A DNA stretch of 6,258 nt, taken from positions 1 to 6,258 of the forward strand of contig JACRNK010000124.1 in the NCBI GenBank assembly GCA_016234985.1, written 5' to 3'. A model generated the notes under the pieces. The model was not told where the DNA came from. It did no database searches and saw nothing but the letters and a program-made list of their open reading frames with translations. Below, in pieces: positions 1 through 5,002 of the stretch (positions are counted from its first letter, which is position 1; each line of letters opens with the position of its first letter). Origin of the DNA: Deltaproteobacteria bacterium (GTDB lineage Bacteria; Desulfobacterota; GWC2-55-46; UBA9637). Position numbers and translations under genes: made by a program.

Positions 1-531
1 CCGCAAAAGGATGCGGCTTTTATCAACGAGCTTAAAATGAGCGGCAAGGAGCTTTCAGAGCACATAATGATTGTGGATTTAGAGAGGAATGACCTGGGAA
101 AGATTTGCGACTACGGTTCAATAAAGGTGAGGCCTTTGCAAAAGGTCTACACCTATGCCACGCTCCATCACATGGTGTCCACGGTCAAAGGAAAGATACG
201 GGACAATACCAGCCGTGCAGATTGCATAAAGGCTCTCTTTCCCGGCGGCTCTGTAACCGGCGCTCCTAAAATACGGGCAATGGAGATAATAGAAGAGACA
301 GAACCGACCCCCCGCGGCATATATACAGGCGCAATCGGATATATTGATTTCTGCGGCAACATGGATTTATCCATGGCCATACGAACTGCTGTCTTAAAAG
401 ATAAAAACTTATATCTGAATGTTGGAGGCGGGATTGTTGCTGATTCCAATCCGGAAGCTGAATATGAAGAGACCATGTTAAAGGCAAAGGCATTTTTTGA
501 GGCGATGAAAGAAACTGGAGAAAAGAAATGA
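1..531 (+). CDS. pabB: Aminodeoxychorismate synthase component I, C-terminal part (5' end outside window)
   Basis: The frame is open from base 1, so the gene begins upstream; 176 C-terminal residues are present. It belongs to the chorismate-binding family (PabB/TrpE), which converts chorismate to 4-amino-4-deoxychorismate (PabB) or anthranilate (TrpE) in the cytoplasm. Visible family signatures, in order, are IMIVDLERNDLGK (residues 21-33 of the fragment), HHMVSTVKGKI, LFPGGSVTGAPKIRAMEII, RGIYTGAIGYI, MDLSMAIRT and GGGIVADSNPEAEYEET. The acidic residues in SEHIMIVDL and in the final EAEYEET block are where the family's Mg-binding glutamates lie. The PIKGT/PIAGT segment that separates PabB from TrpE chemistry is upstream and cannot be read. 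PabB is preferred because a PabC-type gene follows immediately and no trp gene is in view. The stop overlaps the ATG of a 47-codon ORF (ATGA). TrpE remains the alternative. Confidence 0.88.
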   Translation, partial: PQKDAAFINELKMSGKELSEHIMIVDLERNDLGKICDYGSIKVRPLQKVYTYATLHHMVSTVKGKIRDNTSRADCIKALFPGGSVTGAPKIRAMEIIEETEPTPRGIYTGAIGYIDFCGNMDLSMAIRTAVLKDKNLYLNVGGGIVADSNPEAEYEETMLKAKAFFEAMKETGEKK

Positions 532-671
532 AACTTTCATGTCTTAAAGACACAAAGGGCGATAAAAATTATCACCCTCCCCTTTGTCCCCTCCCATCAA
601 GGGAGGGGGAACTTCTTGTGTCCCCTCTCCCCTTGCGGGAGAGGGTTAGGGTGAGGGGGATTTTCAAGTGA
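528..671 (+). CDS. Possible 47-codon leader ORF bridging pabB and pabC through a repeat
   Basis: An ATG at 528 overlaps the pabB stop (ATGA) and the frame stays open to a TGA at 669-671, which overlaps the GTG start of pabC (GTGA). About two thirds of it is translated repeat, ending in PLPLRERVRVRGIFK, so the peptide is unlikely to have a function of its own. Its possible value is positional: ribosomes finishing pabB could continue through the repeat hairpins and restart at pabC, keeping the two genes coupled. The overlaps at both ends are seen directly; translation is inference. Repeats of this class are often free of stops by composition, so chance is a serious alternative. Confidence 0.2.
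   Translation: MKLSCLKDTKGDKNYHPPLCPLPSREGELLVSPLPLRERVRVRGIFK
572..660. repeat. Two-hairpin inverted-repeat element between pabB and pabC
   Basis: An outer inverted repeat, TCACCCT (572-578) with AGGGTGA (648-654), encloses two strong hairpins. The first pairs CCCCTCCC (588-595) with GGGAGGGG (601-608) across the loop ATCAA. The second pairs CCCTCTCCC (623-631) with GGGAGAGGG (637-645) across CTTGC. A spacer of about a dozen bases separates them. Pyrimidine-rich to purine-rich palindromes ending in GGGTTAGGGTGAGGGG are a widespread bacterial intergenic repeat class. No T-tract follows either stem, so it is not a standard terminator. It has the same order of parts as the copy at 3227-3295. 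In an RNA the stems could affect message processing or stability. Confidence 0.8.
653..660 (+). promoter_or_regulatory. Shine-Dalgarno-like site for pabC, contributed by the repeat
   Basis: GAGGGGGA lies 7 bases upstream of the pabC GTG and is the only purine-rich stretch at suitable spacing. It is the right-hand tail of the hairpin repeat, so the element appears to supply the ribosome binding site. This supports the GTG at 668 as the start, as does the FLNGKFLPADKA-type N-terminus expected in the family. Confidence 0.5.
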
Positions 672-1528
672 ACAACATAGTCTTCTTAAACGGTAAATTC
701 TTGCCTGCAGATAAGGCATTGGTATCTGTATTTGACAGAGGGTTTGCTTACGGAGACGGTATATTTGAAACAATGCGCTCTTACAACGGAATGGTGTTTG
801 CGCTCGACTTGCATTTAGAGCGCCTAACAAACGCCACCAAGACAATCGGAATCCCATTCAAGAGCAATAAAAAATACCTGTCAGGTTGTCTTAAAAAATT
901 ACTTGAATTAAATGACATAACTACTGGAAATACTTACATAAAATTGACAATATCACGAGGGGTTGATTATGGCGGAATAGCGCCTTCCGCAGAATTAAAA
1001 CCTACCATAGCAATTATAGCAAAACCATTGGATGTCAAAATTCATAAAAATTTCCAGCAAAAAGGCATTGGCGCCGTGTTTTTATCCGATAAACGAAGCA
1101 TCCCCCATATCAAATCGTTAAACCTATTGCCGAACGTTATGGGGCTGTTGCAAGCCAAAAAAACAATGGCGCAGGAAGGAATATTTACGGATGGGAATAA
1201 AATACTCGAAGGCGCTATTACAAATATCTTTATTTATGATGGAAGGTGTATTAAAACCCCTCCCCTGTCAGACGGCATCCTTCCAGGGGTGACGAGAAGG
1301 CTGGTAATTGAACTTGCAAAGAATCAAGGCGTCCGAGTTGAAGAAACCTCTTTAACAAAAAATGAATTGATACGCAGCAAAGAGGCGTTTCTTACCAATT
1401 CTATAATAGAAATAGCGCCGCTTGTAAAAATAGAGGATAATTCAATCGGCAACGGCAAGGTTGGCGCACTGACACGGAGGCTTCAGCAAGCCTATAGAGA
1501 TATGGTGTTAAAGAGATTAAATCCTTGA
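668..1528 (+). CDS. pabC: Aminodeoxychorismate lyase / class IV PLP aminotransferase-fold enzyme
   Basis: A 286-residue protein of the fold-type IV PLP family (PabC, branched-chain aminotransferase IlvE, D-amino-acid aminotransferase). PabC splits 4-amino-4-deoxychorismate into p-aminobenzoate and pyruvate for folate synthesis in the cytoplasm. Seen motifs: VFDRGFAYGDGIFETMR (21-37), the PLP lysine in HIKSLNLLPNVM (Lys149), DGNKILEGAITNIF (175-188, with Glu181 of the cofactor-binding EG motif) and the phosphate-loop region DGILPGVTRR (202-211). The length is normal for the family. The start is GTG, preceded by a GAGGGGGA site that lies inside a repeat. Adjacency to pabB favours PabC, but sequence motifs alone do not exclude a branched-chain or D-amino-acid aminotransferase, since the KSLN-LPN motif is shared by all three. 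Confidence 0.82.
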   Translation: MNNIVFLNGKFLPADKALVSVFDRGFAYGDGIFETMRSYNGMVFALDLHLERLTNATKTIGIPFKSNKKYLSGCLKKLLELNDITTGNTYIKLTISRGVDYGGIAPSAELKPTIAIIAKPLDVKIHKNFQQKGIGAVFLSDKRSIPHIKSLNLLPNVMGLLQAKKTMAQEGIFTDGNKILEGAITNIFIYDGRCIKTPPLSDGILPGVTRRLVIELAKNQGVRVEETSLTKNELIRSKEAFLTNSIIEIAPLVKIEDNSIGNGKVGALTRRLQQAYRDMVLKRLNP

Positions 1529-1562
1529 TTTGCAACAATAAATAAGATAAGGTTTAAGCAAG

Positions 1563-2144
1563 ATGACCTCTTACATGGAAAAAGAAGCCCAGGAAACAAT
1601 AAAATGTGAAACGGCTTTTGCCTCCGAGCATGACCAGCGGCTCAAACAACTCACCACATTCAGCGAATTAGGCAAAGCCATCACATCTACCCTTGATTTA
1701 AAGGAAATCTTAAACATTGTAATGGAGAAGATAAGCGACCTGCTTCAGCCGAAAGACTGGTCTCTTTTCCTTATAGATGAGGAAAAAAATGAGCTTTATT
1801 TTGAGATAGTCGTTGGAGAGGGCGCGGATAAGATAAGAGATTTAAGATTTAAAATAGGCGAAGGCATCGCCGGCTGGGTGGCCAAACACGGAGAATCTCT
1901 TCTTGTGCCTGATGTTAATAAAGATCCGCGGTTTTGCAAAAAGGCAGATGAGTCCAGTAAATTTACCACACAGTCAATTATAGCCGTGCCCTTGAAAAGC
2001 AGGGGAAGTTGTCTTGGGGTAATAGAGCTTATAAACAAGATGTTTGGAGAAGGCGGCTTTAACGGACGACCTGACAAAATTATACAATTCAAGATATTTA
2101 TTCCGTTTTCTGGATTACGAGGTGGAAAGGGCCAGGCGATATAA
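1563..2144 (+). CDS. GAF-domain part of a split GAF-GGDEF diguanylate cyclase
   Basis: This 193-residue frame holds a short N-terminal helix region (about 1-44) and a GAF sensory domain (about 45-158). The GAF features are TSTLDLKEILNIVMEKI, the WSLFLIDEE strand, FKIGEGIAGWVAKHGESLLVPDV and TQSIIAVPLKSRGSCLGVIELINK. GAF domains bind small ligands or mediate dimer contacts, and in this arrangement they control a cyclase that follows. The GAF ends at residue ~159; the last 26 residues, from about GRPD to the stop, look like out-of-frame translation of the GGDEF start. The GGDEF domain continues one frame over from 2044. The Shine-Dalgarno site is weak (TAAGG at 1548-1552), and a second ATG at 1575 is a possible start. 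As it stands the product would be a GAF protein with a junk tail; it is probably one half of a broken gene, or a sequence or assembly error. Confidence 0.8.
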   Translation: MTSYMEKEAQETIKCETAFASEHDQRLKQLTTFSELGKAITSTLDLKEILNIVMEKISDLLQPKDWSLFLIDEEKNELYFEIVVGEGADKIRDLRFKIGEGIAGWVAKHGESLLVPDVNKDPRFCKKADESSKFTTQSIIAVPLKSRGSCLGVIELINKMFGEGGFNGRPDKIIQFKIFIPFSGLRGGKGQAI

Positions 2145-2547
2145 GAGCGATATTGCCATGATTTTCCTTGACCTTGATAAGTTCAAAGACGTAAACGACA
2201 CGCACGGTCATCTCAATGGCAGTAAACTCCTTACCGAGGTGGCAAAACTTATTGCCGGCGGGCTTAGAAAGGTAGATATAGCCTGCAGATACGGCGGCGA
2301 TGAGTTTGTAATAGTAATGCCTCAAACCTCCAAAAAGCAAGCATATCATATGGCCGAAAAGCTGCGGCTGAGCATATACGAAAATGTGTTTTTGAAAGAT
2401 GAGGGGTTAAACCTGAGAATGGCAGGCAGTTTTGGCGTTGCCTCTCTGCCTGACGACGCAAAAGACGCGTCAGAGCTTATTCAATTGGCTGACAAGGCGA
2501 TGTATCGCGCTAAAAACAAGTCAAGAAACGCAGTTGAGGCGGCATGA
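2044..2547 (+). CDS. GGDEF (diguanylate cyclase) part of a split GAF-GGDEF gene
   Basis: The GGDEF domain makes cyclic di-GMP from two GTP. The frame, open from 2035 and with a TTG at 2044, encodes a nearly complete domain of about 165 residues. It contains ALTDDLTKLYNSRYL (5-19), the metal and substrate motif FLDLDKFKDVND (41-52, Asp43 and Asn51), GHLNGS (55-60), the inhibitory I-site RKVD (Arg75, Asp78), and the active loop RYGGDEF (82-88) five residues later. It ends with the usual LADKAMYRAK (148-157). The catalytic domain is therefore intact and would be subject to product inhibition. GHLNGS replaces the commoner GH--GD, a variant that occurs in many family members. The TTG has no good ribosome site, so independent translation is doubtful. 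It overlaps the GAF frame by about 100 bases and, by ATGA, the lipoprotein gene that follows. Confidence 0.85.
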   Translation: MEKAALTDDLTKLYNSRYLFRFLDYEVERARRYKSDIAMIFLDLDKFKDVNDTHGHLNGSKLLTEVAKLIAGGLRKVDIACRYGGDEFVIVMPQTSKKQAYHMAEKLRLSIYENVFLKDEGLNLRMAGSFGVASLPDDAKDASELIQLADKAMYRAKNKSRNAVEAA

Positions 2548-2897
2548 AAAGATTAATGACAATTGCGCTCATATCAATAACCATTACAGCCTGCGCATCA
2601 ATTAAGATTCAAACAGAGGGCAATAAAATAACAAGGGCGCAGGCCGAGGATATAAAACCAGGTTTAACAGCAAGAAATATTATTATTGACACCTTTGGAA
2701 ATCCAACAAAGACAGAATCAAAGGCTGACGGAACCGAAGTTTTGATATATGCTTATACCGAAAAGAAAACACCTGCATATTTCGGAGGATTCATAGTCAA
2801 TGAAAGGCAAAGCAGGGTTGCAACGACAACCCTTGAAGTTACAATAAAGGATGGCTTGGTTCTGTCTTACAACTTTAAAAAACAGGAAGAGGAGTAG
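2544..2897 (+). CDS. Small outer-membrane-type lipoprotein, BamE/SmpA-like
   Basis: A 117-residue protein with a lipoprotein signal: MKRLM followed by a hydrophobic stretch and the lipobox ITAC, Cys17 being the lipidated residue. Ala18 at position +2 rather than Asp suggests outer-membrane sorting. The mature part has ITRAQAEDIKPGLTARNIIIDTFGNPTK, which recalls the repeated GLT---I---FG-P helix of SmpA/OmlA/BamE-type proteins, and an ending of two strands, TTLEVTIKDGLVLSYNF. That family has roles in outer-membrane assembly, but the match is by pattern only and no function should be assumed. It overlaps the cyclase stop by ATGA, with GAGG 4 bases before the ATG, so translation is probably coupled. 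The TAG stop belongs to the palindromic repeat that follows; the C-terminal KKQEEE may have been altered by the repeat's arrival. Confidence 0.72.
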   Translation: MKRLMTIALISITITACASIKIQTEGNKITRAQAEDIKPGLTARNIIIDTFGNPTKTESKADGTEVLIYAYTEKKTPAYFGGFIVNERQSRVATTTLEVTIKDGLVLSYNFKKQEEE

Positions 2898-2947
2898 TGC
2901 GAGGCTTCAGCCTCGCTACTCAAGGCGAAGCTAAAGTTTCGCACTAC
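2894..2947. repeat. Palindromic repeat unit with terminal inverted repeat GTAGTGCGA
   Basis: Perfect 9-base ends, GTAGTGCGA (2894-2902) and TCGCACTAC (2939-2947), bound two 7-base-pair hairpins that overlap those ends. The first is GCGAGGC (2899-2905) with GCCTCGC (2910-2916), loop TTCA. The second is GCGAAGC (2925-2931) with GTTTCGC (2936-2942), loop TAAA, with one G-T pair. The outer and inner pairings share bases, so they are alternatives. It fills most of the gap between the lipoprotein gene and the HydB-like gene. No transposase is nearby, which fits a non-autonomous REP-like element. No T-tract follows, so terminator activity is unlikely. Confidence 0.75.
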
Positions 2948-2973
2948 CACAGGGTATATTAGGTTGTATTTTT

Positions 2974-4101
2974 ATGGAATACAGATTCCTGTCAAAAAAA
3001 GGGGTTGCCTCTTTTGTAACAGGCCTGTTAAAAGAATTCAGGGTCTACGGTCCTGTTAAACTTGTCCCTGCAGGCAGTAAGCAGGGAAAAGACGGTTTTC
3101 CCATGTATGGCGAGGTTGCATCGCCTGATGAATTAAACCTTCTCCACACCCCCACTCATCTATCGCCAAAACAATATCTATTCCCGCCAAAAGAAACATT
3201 GTTAAAATTTAAAAAGGGTGCGCCAACCTCCCCCTTTATCCCCCTCCAAAGGGGGACACCTTTTCTCTCCCCCTCTGGAGGGGGACAGGGGGAGGAAATA
3301 GCGCCTGTTGTGGAGGCATATGACCAGGCGCTTTTCGGAGTGCATCCATGCGATATTCATGCGATAAGGCTGCTTGACAGGGTCTTTGCATACGGGACGC
3401 CGGACGCAAACTATCTCAAGAGAAGGGAAAGGACGGTTATCATAGGCATTGATTGCCTTCCTGATAAACACTGTTTTTGCAAAAGCGTAAACACAATGAA
3501 AGCTGAATCAGGTTTTGACATTTTTCTCCATGACATCGGCTCAGGCTTTTTGGCAGAGATTGGAACTCAAAAAGGGAAAGAACTGCTTTTCAAGTATACA
3601 AAGACAAGAAGGGCAACTCTTAAAGAGGCGAGCAAAATAGATATTTTTCAAAAGAAAAAAGCCGAATCGTTTACCTCATCGATAAATGCCGAGGCATCCA
3701 CCCTCCCCCTTCTCTACTCAGGCAGCTATAACAGCCCTGTCTGGGAAAAGATAGGCAAAATCTGCTACGGGTGCGGCTCGTGCAATAATGTCTGCCCCAC
3801 CTGCTATTGTTTTGATGTGAGAGATGAGATGAAGGCCAATCTGACAGAAGGAGAACGATACAGGGTATGGGATGCGTGCCTGTTGGAGGATTTTGCAAAG
3901 GTTGCAGGCGGGCATAATTTCAGAAAAACAAGGGCGGAAAGGCTCAGGCACAGATTTAACAGAAAATTCCAGTATCAGGTGGACAGGTTTGGCGGACTGT
4001 TCTGCGTCGGCTGCGGCAGATGCATCAGGACATGCCTTGTAAATATAAATATTGTTGAGGTAACGAATGAGCTCATTGAAGAGTCAAACCGTAAGCCATA
4101 A
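2974..4101 (+). CDS. HydB/AsrA-like iron-sulfur subunit (sulfhydrogenase beta family)
   Basis: A 375-residue cytoplasmic electron-transfer protein of the family that includes the beta subunit of archaeal sulfhydrogenase (HydB) and sulfite reductase subunit A (AsrA). Family signatures are LSPKQYLFPPKETLLKF (63-79), FGVHPCDIHAIRLLD (121-135, Cys126), CLPDKHCFCKS (161-171) and AGGHNFRKTR (311-320). Two [4Fe-4S] sites are visible: CYGCGSCNNVCP (Cys264, 267, 270, 274, with nearby Cys277 and 279) and CVGCGRCIRTC (Cys344, 347, 350, 354). Residues about 84-107 are translated repeat (TSPFIPLQRG to GGGQGEE), placed between two conserved blocks. The protein probably passes electrons between the flavin subunit encoded next and a partner. 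The start ATG has only a weak AGG site. The next gene begins 35 bases before this one ends, indicating tight coupling. The catalytic partner is not in the window, so HydB versus AsrA is left open. Confidence 0.85.
   Translation: MEYRFLSKKGVASFVTGLLKEFRVYGPVKLVPAGSKQGKDGFPMYGEVASPDELNLLHTPTHLSPKQYLFPPKETLLKFKKGAPTSPFIPLQRGTPFLSPSGGGQGEEIAPVVEAYDQALFGVHPCDIHAIRLLDRVFAYGTPDANYLKRRERTVIIGIDCLPDKHCFCKSVNTMKAESGFDIFLHDIGSGFLAEIGTQKGKELLFKYTKTRRATLKEASKIDIFQKKKAESFTSSINAEASTLPLLYSGSYNSPVWEKIGKICYGCGSCNNVCPTCYCFDVRDEMKANLTEGERYRVWDACLLEDFAKVAGGHNFRKTRAERLRHRFNRKFQYQVDRFGGLFCVGCGRCIRTCLVNINIVEVTNELIEESNRKP
3227..3295. repeat. Two-hairpin repeat inserted in frame within the HydB-like gene
   Basis: Perfect 9-base ends, CCTCCCCCT (3227-3235) and AGGGGGAGG (3287-3295), enclose two hairpins. 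One pairs TCCCCC (3239-3244) with GGGGGA (3251-3256). The other pairs TCCCCCT (3268-3274) with AGGGGGA (3279-3285) across CTGG. The order (left arm, hairpin, spacer, hairpin, right arm) is that of the pabB-pabC element. It is read without a stop as roughly 23 residues of the host protein, including SPFIPLQRG and LSPSGGGQGEE. Confidence 0.8.
4057..4060 (+). promoter_or_regulatory. Ribosome binding site of the HydG-like gene inside the HydB-like gene
   Basis: GAGG (within TTGAGG) sits 6 bases before the ATG at 4067, inside the last codons of the upstream gene. It decides the start at 4067 and gives a 35-base overlap typical of coupled subunits. Confidence 0.55.
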
Positions 4102-4921
4102 TATCTCCTCGCCTTACCTATCAAGGCTTGCAAGGATAGAAAGGGTTACAAGGCTAACAGAAAAGGAAAGACTGTTTAACATAGCTATTGAAGACAGCAA
4201 AACCCTCGGCCATGCGCCGGGGCAGTTTATTATGCTTTCCATCCCCGGATTTGGCGAGGCGCCCATATCCGTATCGTCTCCGCCTGACAAAGGAAACATG
4301 TTTGAGCTGTGCGTCCGGGCTGTCGGAAATCTGACAAATGCCCTGCACAACCTGACCAAGGAAGATAAGATATGGATTAGAGGGCCTTATGGCAAGGGGT
4401 TCCCTGTTGAAAACCTAAAGCACAAAGACCTGCTTTTTATCGCAGGAGGCATAGGCCTTGTGCCTATGCGGTCCTTGATAAAAACCGTTCTGAATGAACG
4501 TTCATCCTACGGCAGTGTCCATCTGCTCTACGGCATAAAGGGCCCGGATGAAATACTTTTCAAGGATGAGCTGCTGCAGTGGGGGCGGACCGGAAATATC
4601 AATATTCAAATTACCGTTGACAAACCCCACCCTGAGTGGAAAGGACATACAGGCGTTGTGACAACCTTTATCCCGCCTCTTAAGATTGACGAAACAAAGA
4701 CCGCTGCAATAGTGGTCGGCCCTCCTGTCATGTATAAATATGTGATAATGAGCCTCGGCGACAAAAGGATAGCAGGCCATGATATTTATCTGTCGCTTGA
4801 AAGGCGGATGAAATGCGGGCTCGGCAAGTGCGGCCATTGCCAAATCAACAGCATATATGTCTGCCAGGAAGGGCCTGTGTTCAGATTGAGCAATATACGG
4901 TATCTGAGGGAGGCAATTTGA
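4067..4921 (+). CDS. HydG/AsrB-like FAD, NAD(P)H and [2Fe-2S] subunit (sulfhydrogenase gamma family)
   Basis: A 284-residue ferredoxin-reductase-type protein that exchanges electrons between NAD(P)H and iron-sulfur centres in the cytoplasm. The FAD-binding barrel covers about 20-115, with PGQFIMLSIPG (51-61), APISVSSPP (65-73, the flavin-binding equivalent of RxYS) and IRGPYGKGFP (104-113). The nucleotide domain starts at LLFIAGGIGLVPMRSL (122-137, GGxGxxP) and includes VVGPPVMYK (216-224). The C-terminus has LERRMKCGLGKCGHC and a last Cys266: Cys250-x4-Cys255-x2-Cys258-x7-Cys266, the [2Fe-2S] site of this family, followed by EGPVF. The LERRMKCG-GKCGHC block is strikingly like the sulfhydrogenase gamma subunit; AsrB and dihydroorotate dehydrogenase electron-transfer subunits are more distant alternatives. 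It forms a pair with the preceding gene, but is followed by a radical SAM gene rather than by hydrogenase small and large subunits. Confidence 0.87.
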   Translation: MSSLKSQTVSHNISSPYLSRLARIERVTRLTEKERLFNIAIEDSKTLGHAPGQFIMLSIPGFGEAPISVSSPPDKGNMFELCVRAVGNLTNALHNLTKEDKIWIRGPYGKGFPVENLKHKDLLFIAGGIGLVPMRSLIKTVLNERSSYGSVHLLYGIKGPDEILFKDELLQWGRTGNINIQITVDKPHPEWKGHTGVVTTFIPPLKIDETKTAAIVVGPPVMYKYVIMSLGDKRIAGHDIYLSLERRMKCGLGKCGHCQINSIYVCQEGPVFRLSNIRYLREAI

Positions 4922-4985
4922 CCCTTGACAAAATAGCCGATTTTATCTGAAGATAAATAGAACAAATTAACTCTCAAATATTAAC

Positions 4986-4991
4986 AGGAGG
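4986..4991 (+). promoter_or_regulatory. Consensus Shine-Dalgarno site of the radical SAM gene
   Basis: AGGAGG is a perfect match to the anti-Shine-Dalgarno complement, 11 bases before the ATG at 5003, slightly long spacing. It is the strongest ribosome site in the window. An in-frame TAA at 4982-4984 rules out any start upstream of it, which fixes 5003. Confidence 0.7.
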
Positions 4992-5002
4992 CAAAAGGGT
5001 TT

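Noticed and set aside
588..645. The two GC-rich hairpins as a rho-independent terminator after pabB
   Set aside because: Neither stem is followed by a T-tract, and the structure matches a repeat that also occurs inside a coding region, where termination would be harmful.
597..857. Minus-strand ORF of 86 codons across the pabB-pabC gap and pabC start
   Set aside because: Its C-terminal part (PHPNPLPQGERG) is translated repeat and the rest is the reverse of the well-supported pabC gene.
2037..2064. Programmed +1 frameshift joining GAF and GGDEF
   Set aside because: No slippery codon next to a stop or rare codon is visible, and the linker between the domains would still be missing. A deletion explains both facts.
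2894..2947. Repeat as a CRISPR unit
   Set aside because: There is a single copy only, with no regularly spaced second repeat or spacer.
3202..3471. Minus-strand ORF of 89 codons within the HydB-like gene
   Set aside because: It is a shadow frame that is kept open by the stop-poor repeat; the plus-strand frame has clear cluster motifs and family blocks on both sides.
4925..4957. TTGACA (4925-4930) as a sigma-70 -35 box for the radical SAM gene
   Set aside because: At 16-18 base spacing there is no acceptable -10; GATAAA lies about 21 bases away. A single matching hexamer in AT-rich DNA is weak evidence.
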